Source: Bacillota bacterium (GTDB taxonomy: Bacteria; Bacillota; Clostridia; Lachnospirales; Lachnospiraceae). From it: 64,000 bases of DNA. The notes under the pieces were generated by a model. That model searched no databases, was not told the origin of the DNA, and was given only the letters and a program-made list of their open reading frames with translations. Made by a program: the position numbers and the translations under genes. Shown one piece after another: positions 51,938 to 59,567 of this stretch. The number at the start of each line of letters is the position of its first letter. Within the stretch, counting starts at the first letter, position 1. Where the stretch lies: NCBI GenBank assembly GCA_023409535.1, contig JAEYGZ010000013.1, forward strand, positions 186,001 through 250,000. The letters are read 5' to 3'.

Positions 51938-53024
51938 ATCCTTCCGTACCGAATTTATATTAGGTACCCTGTCAAGGCTTGTCCGGAGTGCAATTATCAC
52001 TACAATCCTCTATGCTTTAGCACTTGTGGCAGGATATTATTTTGTCACCAGGGTTATCATTTGGCAGCCTAGTGCGTTGTACTGGAATTTGAAGGAGCTG
52101 GAACAGTATGCTACGATTTTGATCCCATTGTTCTGGTTTTTTCTGATTCTGGTTATCATCTTTGTGCAATGGACCCGGACGGTAGGGTATATTGAAGATA
52201 TAGCAAAGGCCAGCAGTAAGCTGGTGCTCCCGGAGGATGAACCGATCAAATTGCCGGTGCAGCTAAGAAGCATAGAAGACAGTATGAATCAGATTAAACG
52301 GACGGCACTTAAGAACGAGCAGGCTGCGAAGGAAGCAGAGCAGCGCAAGAATGATCTTGTGGTTAATCTTGCGCACGACATACGGACTCCCCTGGCCTCG
52401 GTAATCGGGTATTTAAATCTGTTGGAGGAAGCTGTGGATATGCCGCAGGAGCAGAGGGCAAAATATATCGGAATCACCCTGGATAAGGCTTATCGGCTGG
52501 AGCAGCTGATAGAAGAATTCTTTGAAATTACCAGATTTAATTTAAGCTCTATTGTGCTTAATAAAGGGAAAATTAATCTATCCTATATGCTTGCCCAGAT
52601 TGCCGATGAATTCTACCCCATGCTGGCTCCCGGGGAGAAGCAGGTGGCTGTTCATGTACCCGGGGAGCTGATCTTATGGGGGGATGCAGATAAGCTATCC
52701 CGTGTATTTAATAATATCCTGAAGAATGCCATCGCCTATAGCTATGACAAGAGCGTAATTGATATCACGGCTTATGCAGGGAAAGGGGAGGTAATCGTAC
52801 AGTTTGCAAACAGCGGTGATCCCATTCCGCAGCAGAAATTGGAGACGATCTTCGAGCGGTTCTACCGGTTGGATTCAGCCCGTTCTTCCCAGACAGGCGG
52901 TGCCGGTCTTGGCCTGGCCATTGCCAAGGAGATTGTAGCGGCACACGGGGGCACAATCTCGGCTCAGAGTGAAGACGGAAAGACCATCTTTACCGTACTT
53001 CTTCCCATGGGGTATGCGGAGTGA
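51927..53024 (+). CDS. vanS: VanS-type sensor histidine kinase
   Basis: The roughly 365-residue kinase has two membrane segments (about residues 20-44 and 65-88) with a short outer loop, a linker, H150 in LAHDIRTPLASV, and an ATPase domain with N box (VFNNILKNAIAYS), and GGAGLGLAIAKEIV. TTG 51927 with GGGGTGG upstream is the likely start, overlapping vanR by 11 bp; no ATG fits unless the frame starts at 51870 inside vanR. The short sensor loop suits detection of a membrane-bound or cell-wall ligand. Confidence 0.82.
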   Translation: MINKSFRTEFILGTLSRLVRSAIITTILYALALVAGYYFVTRVIIWQPSALYWNLKELEQYATILIPLFWFFLILVIIFVQWTRTVGYIEDIAKASSKLVLPEDEPIKLPVQLRSIEDSMNQIKRTALKNEQAAKEAEQRKNDLVVNLAHDIRTPLASVIGYLNLLEEAVDMPQEQRAKYIGITLDKAYRLEQLIEEFFEITRFNLSSIVLNKGKINLSYMLAQIADEFYPMLAPGEKQVAVHVPGELILWGDADKLSRVFNNILKNAIAYSYDKSVIDITAYAGKGEVIVQFANSGDPIPQQKLETIFERFYRLDSARSSQTGGAGLGLAIAKEIVAAHGGTISAQSEDGKTIFTVLLPMGYAE

Positions 53025-53061
53025 TTTGATTTTACTCCGGTCTTAGGAAAATCATCAGCTG

Positions 53062-53091
53062 TTCCTAAGCTATTCTTAAGCTTTTCATAAA
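53062..53091 (+). promoter_or_regulatory. Candidate VanR binding site upstream of vanG
   Basis: TTCCTAAG (53062-53069), TTCTTAAG (53073-53080) and TTCATAAA (53084-53091) repeat every 11 bp. They match the three-repeat set at 51131-51160 in sequence and spacing. A TATAGC at 53104-53109 could be the -10, though its distance to a -35 is poor. They mark the vanG operon as a separate VanR-controlled unit. Confidence 0.65.
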
Positions 53092-53108
53092 TGAAAAATC
53101 AAATATAG

Positions 53109-53155
53109 CCTGTCCGATTCCGGTAAAATATGTTTACCGAATCGGACAGGTTTTT
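53109..53155 (+). terminator. Terminator hairpin between vanS and vanG
   Basis: CCTGTCCGATTC (53109-53120) plus GGTAAA pairs with TTTACC plus GAATCGGACAGG (ending 53150), one C bulged, followed by five T. It should stop read-through from vanRS. It also lies between the candidate VanR site and the vanG start codon, so transcripts starting close to 53115 would lack part of the left arm. Confidence 0.85.
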
Positions 53156-53184
53156 CATTTATTAATATAGTAAGGAGTCAACAT

Positions 53185-54234
53185 ATGAGACAAAAAACAA
53201 TTGCGGTAATATTTGGCGGATGTTCAACGGAATACGAGGTATCTTTACAATCGGCGGCCTCGGTGATAACAAATCTGGATCAGGAAAAATATCAGGTTGT
53301 TCTGATCGGCATCACCAGACAGGGGGAATGGCTGAACTATAACGGTGATTTACAGGGTATTCAGAATGATACCTGGAGCAGTCATGAAGCCTGTGTCACG
53401 GCAGTGATATCACCGGACCGCTATACCCATGGGATTCTGGTACTGAAGGAGGGCAAGGTAACAACAATTCCGGTTGACATTGCATTTCCCGTATTACATG
53501 GGAAAAACGGAGAGGACGGTACCGTTCAGGGACTTCTTGCCATGGCAGGTATTCCCTGTGTCGGATGCGATACGCTGAGCTCGGCACTCTGCATGGATAA
53601 GGATATGGCTCATAAACTGGTTTGCCGGGAGGGAATAGAAGTGCCGAAGTCAGTAACCTTATATGAACCGGTACCCTATGGGGAACTGGCACAGCTGACC
53701 GGAGAGCTTCAATATCCTCTGTTTGTGAAGCCGGTCAATTCCGGTTCCTCTCTTGGCATCTCCAAGGTCTGTCATGCGGAGTATTTACCGAAGGCAATAG
53801 AAACTGCATTTCTGTATGACCGGAAGGTGATGCTTGAGGAAGCGGTCAGCGGGTTTGAGGTGGGATGCGCGGTACTCGGCAACCGGTCGCTTATTATCGG
53901 AGAGGTTGATGAAATCGAGTTAACCCAGGGGTTCTTTGACTATACGGAAAAGTACACCTTAAAATCCTCCAGGATTCATATGCCCGCACGAATTGATAAT
54001 GATACCGCAAATCGCATTAAGAAGACGGCTGCGGCAATATATAAGACCTTAAATTGTTCCGGATTTGCCAGAGTGGATATGTTTCTGACGCCGGATAAGG
54101 AGATTATTTTTAATGAAGTGAATACAATACCAGGCTTTACCTCCCATAGCCGCTATCCCAATATGCTGAAGGGAATCGGAATGAGCTTTGAGCAGATTAT
54201 AGAGGAATTGATCAGACTGGCGGTGCAGGCATGA
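53185..54234 (+). CDS. vanG: D-alanine--D-serine ligase, VanG type
   Basis: The 349-residue ATP-grasp ligase has the Ddl/Van N-terminus (VIFGGCSTEYEVSLQSA), ATP-binding KPVNSGSSLGI near residue 180 and metal-binding FNEVNTIPGFTSHSRYPNM near residue 310. The omega-loop region FFDYTEKYTLKSSRIHMPARID (in part EKYT) resembles VanG and other D-Ser-adding ligases, not the VanA/VanB D-lactate group. It should form D-Ala-D-Ser for peptidoglycan precursors, which bind vancomycin weakly. The neighbours (peptidase, racemase) fit the vanG layout. Specificity is inferred. Confidence 0.88.
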   Translation: MRQKTIAVIFGGCSTEYEVSLQSAASVITNLDQEKYQVVLIGITRQGEWLNYNGDLQGIQNDTWSSHEACVTAVISPDRYTHGILVLKEGKVTTIPVDIAFPVLHGKNGEDGTVQGLLAMAGIPCVGCDTLSSALCMDKDMAHKLVCREGIEVPKSVTLYEPVPYGELAQLTGELQYPLFVKPVNSGSSLGISKVCHAEYLPKAIETAFLYDRKVMLEEAVSGFEVGCAVLGNRSLIIGEVDEIELTQGFFDYTEKYTLKSSRIHMPARIDNDTANRIKKTAAAIYKTLNCSGFARVDMFLTPDKEIIFNEVNTIPGFTSHSRYPNMLKGIGMSFEQIIEELIRLAVQA

Positions 54235-54995
54235 AGCAGCTGCGTTTTCGAAGGAATGATATATCAAAGGGGAACCTGATTTTAGTAAATCCGGCCCATC
54301 CCTATGCCGGAGATTTACCGAAGGACCAAGTGACTGCGGTTTGTACGAAACCGGCTCCTGTTTTTTTGGAAAGGCAGACTGCGAAGATGCTGGCAGAAGC
54401 AATCGCATCCGTGGGAGGCAGACAGGAGATTATTCCGGTCAGCGGGTATCGTACCCTGGAGGAGCAGCAGTCAATCTTTCATACCTCGCTTAGGGAGCAT
54501 GGAGAGGAGTTTACACGCAGCTATGTGGCTATCCCGGGGTGCAGCGAGCATCAGACAGGTCTGGCGGTGGATTTGGCCAGAAACAGGAAGGAATTCGATG
54601 CTATCCGGCCGGATTTTCCGTATGTCGGTATTTGGGGCCAATTCCGTAATCATGCGGTTCAATATGGGTTTGTTGAGCGTTATCCCGCCGGGAAGGAAAG
54701 GATTACGAAGATCGCACATGAACCGTGGCATTTTCGGTATGTGGGATATCCTCACTCGGAGCTGATGCTGGAAGGCGGCTTAACACTGGAGGAGTATATG
54801 GACTGCCTTAAGAACTATCCTTATCAGGGTACCCATTACCATACCAGTCATCAGAATCGTAATTTTGAGATATTTTATGTACCGGTTTGTGATAATGAGG
54901 AAGCGGTGGCAGAAATACCCGATCAAGTACCTTATCAGGCTTCCGGCAATAATGAGGACGGTTTTGTGGTGACGCTGTGGAGAGAGAGGCTATGA
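54231..54995 (+). CDS. vanXY: D-Ala-D-Ala peptidase, VanXY/VanY type
   Basis: The 254-residue protein belongs to the VanY/M15B zinc peptidases: GYRTLEEQQSIFH near residue 68, zinc ligands in GCSEHQTGLAVDLA (His and Asp, near residues 103-112) and HEPWHFRYVG (catalytic Glu and third ligand His, near residue 165). No signal peptide is present, as in VanXY enzymes, which remove D-Ala-D-Ala dipeptides or the terminal D-Ala of precursors in the cytoplasm. Its start overlaps the ligase stop by 4 bp. Confidence 0.86.
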   Translation: MKQLRFRRNDISKGNLILVNPAHPYAGDLPKDQVTAVCTKPAPVFLERQTAKMLAEAIASVGGRQEIIPVSGYRTLEEQQSIFHTSLREHGEEFTRSYVAIPGCSEHQTGLAVDLARNRKEFDAIRPDFPYVGIWGQFRNHAVQYGFVERYPAGKERITKIAHEPWHFRYVGYPHSELMLEGGLTLEEYMDCLKNYPYQGTHYHTSHQNRNFEIFYVPVCDNEEAVAEIPDQVPYQASGNNEDGFVVTLWRERL

Positions 54996-56137
54996 CGGAG
55001 CATTCAAAGGGGGTTCTTCAGGACCGGGCCTGGGTTGAAATCAATATGCGGAATTTACGTCATAACGTAAAGGTAATAAAGGATGCACTTCCCGCCGGAT
55101 GCGAATTCATGGCGGTGGTCAAAGCGAATGCTTACGGACACGGTGCTGCCAAGGTATCCTCTTATTTAAATGAGATCGGTATCCGTTCCTTTGCCCTTGC
55201 AACGCTTGAGGAAGGGATCGGACTGCGTAATATAGGTATCAAAGGAGAAATTCTCATTCTTGGATATACCCCGGCTGAACGGGCTGAGGAACTGCACCGG
55301 TACCGGCTGACGCAAACTGCGGTTGATGTGCTGCATGCGCGGGAGTTAAACCGGTATGGAAAACCAATACGGGTTCACATAAAGATTGACACAGGTATGA
55401 ACAGACTGGGAGAGGATTACCGTCATATCGATGCAATCGCCTCTGTCTTTGACTGTAAATGCCTTAAGATAACGGGGATGTTTTCCCATATGAGTGTACC
55501 GGACAGAACGGATACGGATAATGTATCATTTTCCCTTTCGCAGCAGGAACATTTTCATTATCTTATAAGGAATTTGCAGGAAAGAGGGATTGTACTGCCA
55601 GGGCTGCACCTGCAAAGCAGTTATGGTATGATGAATTATCCGGGATTCAGCTATTGTTATACCAGAATTGGGATCGCATTATACGGTATCCTAAGTACTT
55701 CCGGGAATAAACCGCAAATTGCGCAGGAATTAAGACCGGTACTGGCTTTCAAGTCCAGGGTGGTACTGGTTAAAACAGTCGGAGAGGGTGAGAGTGTCGG
55801 CTATGGCAGAAATTATGTGACGGAGAGAGAAACAAAACTGGCGGTTGTTTCCGTCGGTTATGCCGACGGCTATCCCCGGAGTCTTTCAGACGGCCACAGC
55901 GATGTATTGATATGCGGACATCGTGCTCCGGTTCTCGGACGCATCTGCATGGACCAGCTGATCGCTGATGTGACAGGGATTTCTGAGGTGAAAAGAGGGG
56001 ACACGGTTACGCTCATCGGCAGGGACGGAGAGGAAGAAATAACAGCCGAACAGGTAGCGGAAAAGGCCGGAACCATCACCAATGAACTGTTAAGCAGATT
56101 AGGCGGCAGGCTTAAGAGAAGCTATTTATATGAATAA
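54992..56137 (+). CDS. Alanine/serine racemase (Alr fold, VanT-like without membrane domain)
   Basis: The 381-residue PLP enzyme has the cofactor Lys in VVKANAYGHG (near residue 42), the fold-type III barrel motifs LKITGMFSHMSVPD and RIGIALYGI, and C-terminal MDQLIADVTG. ATG 54992 overlaps the previous stop (ATGA). In the vanG cluster this slot is vanT, a membrane serine racemase with an added acyltransferase-like domain; here only the soluble racemase domain is present. It probably supplies D-Ser or D-Ala for the ligase. Confidence 0.85.
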   Translation: MTEHSKGVLQDRAWVEINMRNLRHNVKVIKDALPAGCEFMAVVKANAYGHGAAKVSSYLNEIGIRSFALATLEEGIGLRNIGIKGEILILGYTPAERAEELHRYRLTQTAVDVLHARELNRYGKPIRVHIKIDTGMNRLGEDYRHIDAIASVFDCKCLKITGMFSHMSVPDRTDTDNVSFSLSQQEHFHYLIRNLQERGIVLPGLHLQSSYGMMNYPGFSYCYTRIGIALYGILSTSGNKPQIAQELRPVLAFKSRVVLVKTVGEGESVGYGRNYVTERETKLAVVSVGYADGYPRSLSDGHSDVLICGHRAPVLGRICMDQLIADVTGISEVKRGDTVTLIGRDGEEEITAEQVAEKAGTITNELLSRLGGRLKRSYLYE

Positions 56138-56186
56138 GTACAAATTCCATGAGAGTAAAATTCAGTATAAGATCATGGCTGCTGAC

Positions 56187-56227
56187 AATCCCCCCGTCAA
56201 GTTGAATAAATTGACGGGGGGATTTTT
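56187..56227. terminator. Terminator after the van cluster
   Basis: AATCCCCCCGTCAA (56187-56200) pairs with TTGACGGGGGGATT (56211-56224) with a 10-base loop and a run of five T. It ends the vanG operon and may also end the minus-strand ABC operon that stops at 56249. Confidence 0.92.
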
Positions 56228-56248
56228 GTTCCAGGCTTGGGTGATGAG

Positions 56249-56851
56249 CTAGCATTTTATTGGGATACGGCTTATGATACGCGGCAGCAGAATAAGCTGC
56301 GCCGCAAGCAGTAAAACAGCTATTCCCAGTTGCGCTATTTCCGGCCATTTTAGCAGAACTGCCGCAAGATTCATAATTTGGAAGCAAGCAATAGCGCTGA
56401 GTATTCCAAGAAACGGCGCGTACCATTTTCTGAAATGGAAGCCGGTACCGGCACTCCAGCCTGCCAGAAAGAACAGGGGCATTTGAACATAATTCAGGAT
56501 CACCGAGAAAGGAGTAATGGTACCAAGGTAAATTTGGGCAATTAAGGCAGGGATCAGAAAAACCAGAGCCAAAATACTCATGGTTCCCATAAATGCCAGG
56601 AAGTATTGTCTTCTGGTCAAGCCACGGGAGATATATAGTTCTAAGGTAATCAGAGGGTATACAATTCCAATGACCAGAAGATAGATCTTTGGAGCATACA
56701 TTGCGGAAATCCCCATCCATTCGGTATCAATATTTTGGATATAATGGAATACCACCGATAAGATGCCTACAATCAAGGCATAGGTAAAGAGAAACCAAAG
56801 CCCGGATTTGGCTTGTACTGCAAGCATCAGCTTCATTGCTTTCTTTGTCAT
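56249..56851 (-). CDS. Membrane protein, permease-like subunit of the GntR-ABC operon
   Basis: This 200-residue protein has about five or six hydrophobic segments (for example FLFTYALIVGILSVVFHYI near residue 20, and LAFMGTMSILALVFLIPALI near residue 90). The start overlaps the ATPase gene stop by 4 bp, so it is most likely the membrane partner. The family is not certain. The operon resembles Bacillus YtrA-type GntR/ABC systems that respond to cell-wall antibiotics. Confidence 0.72.
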   Translation of the reverse strand: MTKKAMKLMLAVQAKSGLWFLFTYALIVGILSVVFHYIQNIDTEWMGISAMYAPKIYLLVIGIVYPLITLELYISRGLTRRQYFLAFMGTMSILALVFLIPALIAQIYLGTITPFSVILNYVQMPLFFLAGWSAGTGFHFRKWYAPFLGILSAIACFQIMNLAAVLLKWPEIAQLGIAVLLLAAQLILLPRIISRIPIKC

Positions 56852-57723
56852 GCGTTTTCACCTTCCTTTCCGGTGAGATAAATAAACAGATCCTGAAGAG
56901 ACGGCTGGGACAGTGTAAGTCCGGCTGCAGCTGCGGCCTGCCTTTCCATAGGGGTAAGCTCGCCAAAGAAAACAGCCTCCTTCTGGCTGCCCAGGGTACG
57001 TTGTGAGAGGAGCTGCCTGCCGCCGACCAAGCGATCGACTGCGTCCGAATTACCGGTGAATGCAATTCCTTTTTGACGGAGGGAGTCACAGTCATCGTAT
57101 GCAAGCACCCGGCCATCCTGCAGGATAATCGCGTCGCTGAACAGGGTTTCCATCTCATTGATATAGTGGGTTGAGAACAGGATCAGCTTTGGTACCCGCA
57201 GATAATCAGCCAGTAATTCATTGATGAACAGTTTTCTCATGGCGGCATCCATACCCAGATATGCTTCATCATACAGGGTGACAGGAGTCTGTCCCGCAAG
57301 GCCGATTGTAATATGAACTGCGGCACGCTGCCCATGACTTAAGGAGGTCATGGTCTTTTTCACAGGAACCTCAAACAGCTTAAGCAGGCGGTCGGCATAG
57401 GCACTGTCCCAATTAGGACGCAGTACCTGGGAGAGATGCAGCAGATCTCTTACCTTAAATTCCCCCTCCACTTCTTTCTGATTATCGTAAATATAAGCAA
57501 TCTGAGGCATTATCTTGGGATTCTCGTAAGGGTTTTCACCAAATACGCTGATCTTGCCTGAGGTAGGCTGGCGGTAAGCGCTGATCAGTGATAAAAGAGA
57601 AGTCTTGCCGGCACCGTTTCTGCCGAATAATCCGCAGATACCGTGTTCCGGCAGTTGGATCGATATGTTCTTAAGTGCTTGTGTCTCTTTATATTGAAGA
57701 GAAACGTTTTCCAGTTTAATCAT
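56848..57723 (-). CDS. ABC transporter ATP-binding protein (YtrB-like)
   Basis: The 291-residue ATPase has Walker A FGRNGAGKTS (near residue 34), a signature region LSHGQRAAVHITIGLA in place of the usual LSGGQ, and a Walker B-like TLYDEAYLGMDA. These shifts are common in YtrB-type subunits. ATG 57723 has GGAGG 4 bp upstream. It is preceded by a GntR repressor gene and followed by a membrane protein. Substrate unknown, antibiotic-related export or envelope stress being likely. Confidence 0.85.
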   Translation of the reverse strand: MIKLENVSLQYKETQALKNISIQLPEHGICGLFGRNGAGKTSLLSLISAYRQPTSGKISVFGENPYENPKIMPQIAYIYDNQKEVEGEFKVRDLLHLSQVLRPNWDSAYADRLLKLFEVPVKKTMTSLSHGQRAAVHITIGLAGQTPVTLYDEAYLGMDAAMRKLFINELLADYLRVPKLILFSTHYINEMETLFSDAIILQDGRVLAYDDCDSLRQKGIAFTGNSDAVDRLVGGRQLLSQRTLGSQKEAVFFGELTPMERQAAAAAGLTLSQPSLQDLFIYLTGKEGENA

Positions 57724-57796
57724 TTTTCCTCCATTTCCGCGCATGATTTTTGCGCATTTGAAGTTTTGCGCCGAGAATTACGCAGGCATAAAACTT

Positions 57797-58240
57797 TTAG
57801 GTTGAAAGCGTATTTCTTTCAGCCTTAACTCCTTTCTGTGCTGTTTCATGTCCTGTCTCCGGGACAATGGCATCTTGTTTCCAGGCTCTGTCTATCATTT
57901 CATGAAGCTCGGGAAGCGTAAATCCCAGTGGTTTTGCAAGCAGCGTCAACGGCTCGATATGCTCATGATAAAAGGTTTGGGAAAAGCGTTTTTTCAGCTT
58001 ATCCGGTGCGTCGGAACTGACATACATACCGAGACCGCGCTTTTTGTAAATGGTTCCCTCGTCCACCAGAAGATTGATACCTTTGAGTACCGTTACCGGA
58101 TTAATGTTATAGAAGCTGACAAGCTGATTGATGGATGGGATCTGTCCGTCCGGCGCAAGCTGGCCGTTCAGGATATCTTCTTCAATACTTTCTTTGATTT
58201 GAAGGTAGATTGGCCGGTTACTGTCCAGGGAAGATTTCAT
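57797..58240 (-). CDS. GntR family repressor, YtrA subfamily
   Basis: The 147-residue protein has an N-terminal GntR winged helix (residues about 8-76; PIYLQIKESIEEDILNGQL, INQLVSFYNINPVTVLKGINLL) and only a short C-terminal helical region, the YtrA form that needs no large ligand domain. AAAGGAGG precedes the ATG. It heads the ABC operon, and a palindrome overlaps its promoter, so autorepression is likely. Confidence 0.88.
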   Translation of the reverse strand: MKSSLDSNRPIYLQIKESIEEDILNGQLAPDGQIPSINQLVSFYNINPVTVLKGINLLVDEGTIYKKRGLGMYVSSDAPDKLKKRFSQTFYHEHIEPLTLLAKPLGFTLPELHEMIDRAWKQDAIVPETGHETAQKGVKAERNTLST

Positions 58241-58276
58241 AAGTTCCTCCTTTCTGCAGGGTGTTATTGTGTACTA

Positions 58277-58316
58277 GTGTTATATATAAGTATAGCACCT
58301 AACAAGAAGATGTCAA
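58277..58316 (-). promoter_or_regulatory. Promoter and palindromic operator of the GntR-ABC operon
   Basis: On the minus strand TTGACA (58316-58311), 16 bp, TATACT (58294-58289) forms a strong sigmaA promoter. The palindrome GTGTTATA-N6-TATAGCAC (58277-58298) covers the -10. This is a suitable site for the GntR repressor encoded 40 bp downstream. Confidence 0.78.
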
Positions 58317-58348
58317 GAGTATTTAGCATTCGTTTATAAAAAGATCCG

Positions 58349-58392
58349 TTGACTTACAAGATAACATATGTTACATTTAACATATGTTATCT
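58349..58392 (+). promoter_or_regulatory. Promoter and long palindromic operator of the PadR gene
   Basis: TTGACT (58349-58354), 17 bp, TACATT (58372-58377) is a sigmaA-like promoter. AGATAACATATGTTA (58359-58373) and its exact complement (58378-58392) form a 15-bp inverted repeat over the -10. Each arm contains the 10-bp palindrome AACATATGTT. This matches how PadR repressors bind their own promoters. Confidence 0.8.
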
Positions 58393-58439
58393 GATGCAAT
58401 TGATTTAAAAATAATGAAAGAGAAGAAAGGGGCAATACT

Positions 58440-59354
58440 ATGTCCATCAAATATGCGATTTTAGGACTCTTGAGCAGCCGGCCAATGACCGGTTATGATC
58501 TTAAGAAAATGATACAGGCATCGCCTTTCATGCACTGGTCAGGCAACAATAATCAAATCTATAAATCATTGGTAGAGCTGCTGGAGGAGGGCTTCGTAAC
58601 AAGTGAATTAAAACATCAGGAAAGTTCACCTTCAAAGAAGATTTATACGATAACCGAAGAAGGCTCAAGGGCGCTGAGGGAATGGGTGTTGGCTGCGCCG
58701 GAGCTTCCGGAGAGGAAGAAGACTTTTTTTGTACAGCTGGCCTGGGCGGATCAGCTGAATACGGAGGAGTTGAATTCACTGTTATCCAGGTATGAGGATG
58801 AGATACGGCTGCAGGTGGTATATCACCGGGAACTGATACGAAGGGGAAGCGATTGCCCTGGCAGAACACCCAGAGAAGTTATTATTTGGGACAGTATCTA
58901 TGGGAATATTCTGGCATCCTATGAGCAGGAGCTGGATTGGATCAGTAAGCTTCGAACAGAATTGGGTACTGAAAAAGAGGAGGAAAAAGTTATGGACTAT
59001 AAGCTTTATGAAAGAAATGATGTAAGATATATTGACTTTTCAGCAGCCGGATTATTGATACAAACAGAACAGGATGCAAATGATCTGATTGCTGTCTGCT
59101 TTGAACATAAAACCTCGGGTATCATTCTGTCTGCAGAAGCTTTTACCGATGATTTTTATAAACTGAGAACAGGTCTTGCAGGAGCAATCCTTCAAAAATT
59201 TGTTAATTATCATGCAAAAGTTGCAATTGTATTCGCAGACGATGCAAGGGTTAAGGGGAAATTCAAAGAATTTCTGGAGGAGGCTAACAGGGGTAAGGAG
59301 TTCAGATCCTTTGGCAGCAGGGAAGACGCAGAGAACTGGCTGGTAAACGGATGA
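58440..59354 (+). CDS. PadR family regulator fused to a DUF4180 domain
   Basis: The 304-residue protein has a PadR winged helix (residues about 4-85; ILGLLSSRPMTGYDLKKMI, KKIYTITEEGSRAL), a helical dimer arm to about residue 178, and a DUF4180 domain (about 185-302; FSAAGLLIQTEQDANDLIAVCFEH, SRE near the end in SFGSREDAENWLV). DUF4180 is normally a separate small protein, so this is a fusion. It has AAAGGGG upstream and a palindromic operator. No target gene is next to it. Confidence 0.86.
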   Translation: MSIKYAILGLLSSRPMTGYDLKKMIQASPFMHWSGNNNQIYKSLVELLEEGFVTSELKHQESSPSKKIYTITEEGSRALREWVLAAPELPERKKTFFVQLAWADQLNTEELNSLLSRYEDEIRLQVVYHRELIRRGSDCPGRTPREVIIWDSIYGNILASYEQELDWISKLRTELGTEKEEEKVMDYKLYERNDVRYIDFSAAGLLIQTEQDANDLIAVCFEHKTSGIILSAEAFTDDFYKLRTGLAGAILQKFVNYHAKVAIVFADDARVKGKFKEFLEEANRGKEFRSFGSREDAENWLVNG

Positions 59355-59372
59355 TAAAGTGATCGTATGGAG

Positions 59373-59430
59373 GAGCCGCAGCGAAACAACTGCTTGTATC
59401 ACGTGCAGTTGTTTTGCTGCGGCTCTTTTT
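59373..59430 (+). terminator. Terminator after the PadR gene
   Basis: A 21-bp stem (59373-59393 with 59405-59425, one G-T wobble) with an 11-base loop is followed by five T. It is the strongest hairpin in the window and isolates the PadR gene from the YesN operon. Confidence 0.93.
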
Positions 59431-59469
59431 ATTATGAGGTCCGAAGCTTTCTTTCTAAAACTACATATA

Positions 59470-59498
59470 TTGGAAAAAGTTGCAAAATATGTTATACT
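59470..59498 (+). promoter_or_regulatory. SigmaA promoter of the second YesN/YesM operon
   Basis: TTGGAA (59470-59475), 17 bp, TATACT (59493-59498) is a good sigmaA promoter. It lies 69 bp before the response regulator start and after the PadR terminator. Confidence 0.7.
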
Positions 59499-59567
59499 GT
59501 CAACGGGAAGCAGATTAGTCCGTGGGGCTCCTGATCTGCCATGAAAGTAGGAAAAGGAGGATATTCC

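Noticed and set aside
56249..56720. Second minus-strand frame of 202 codons overlapping the membrane-protein gene
   Set aside because: The other frame has hydrophobic segments, overlaps the ATPase stop properly and fits the operon, so this one is its shadow.
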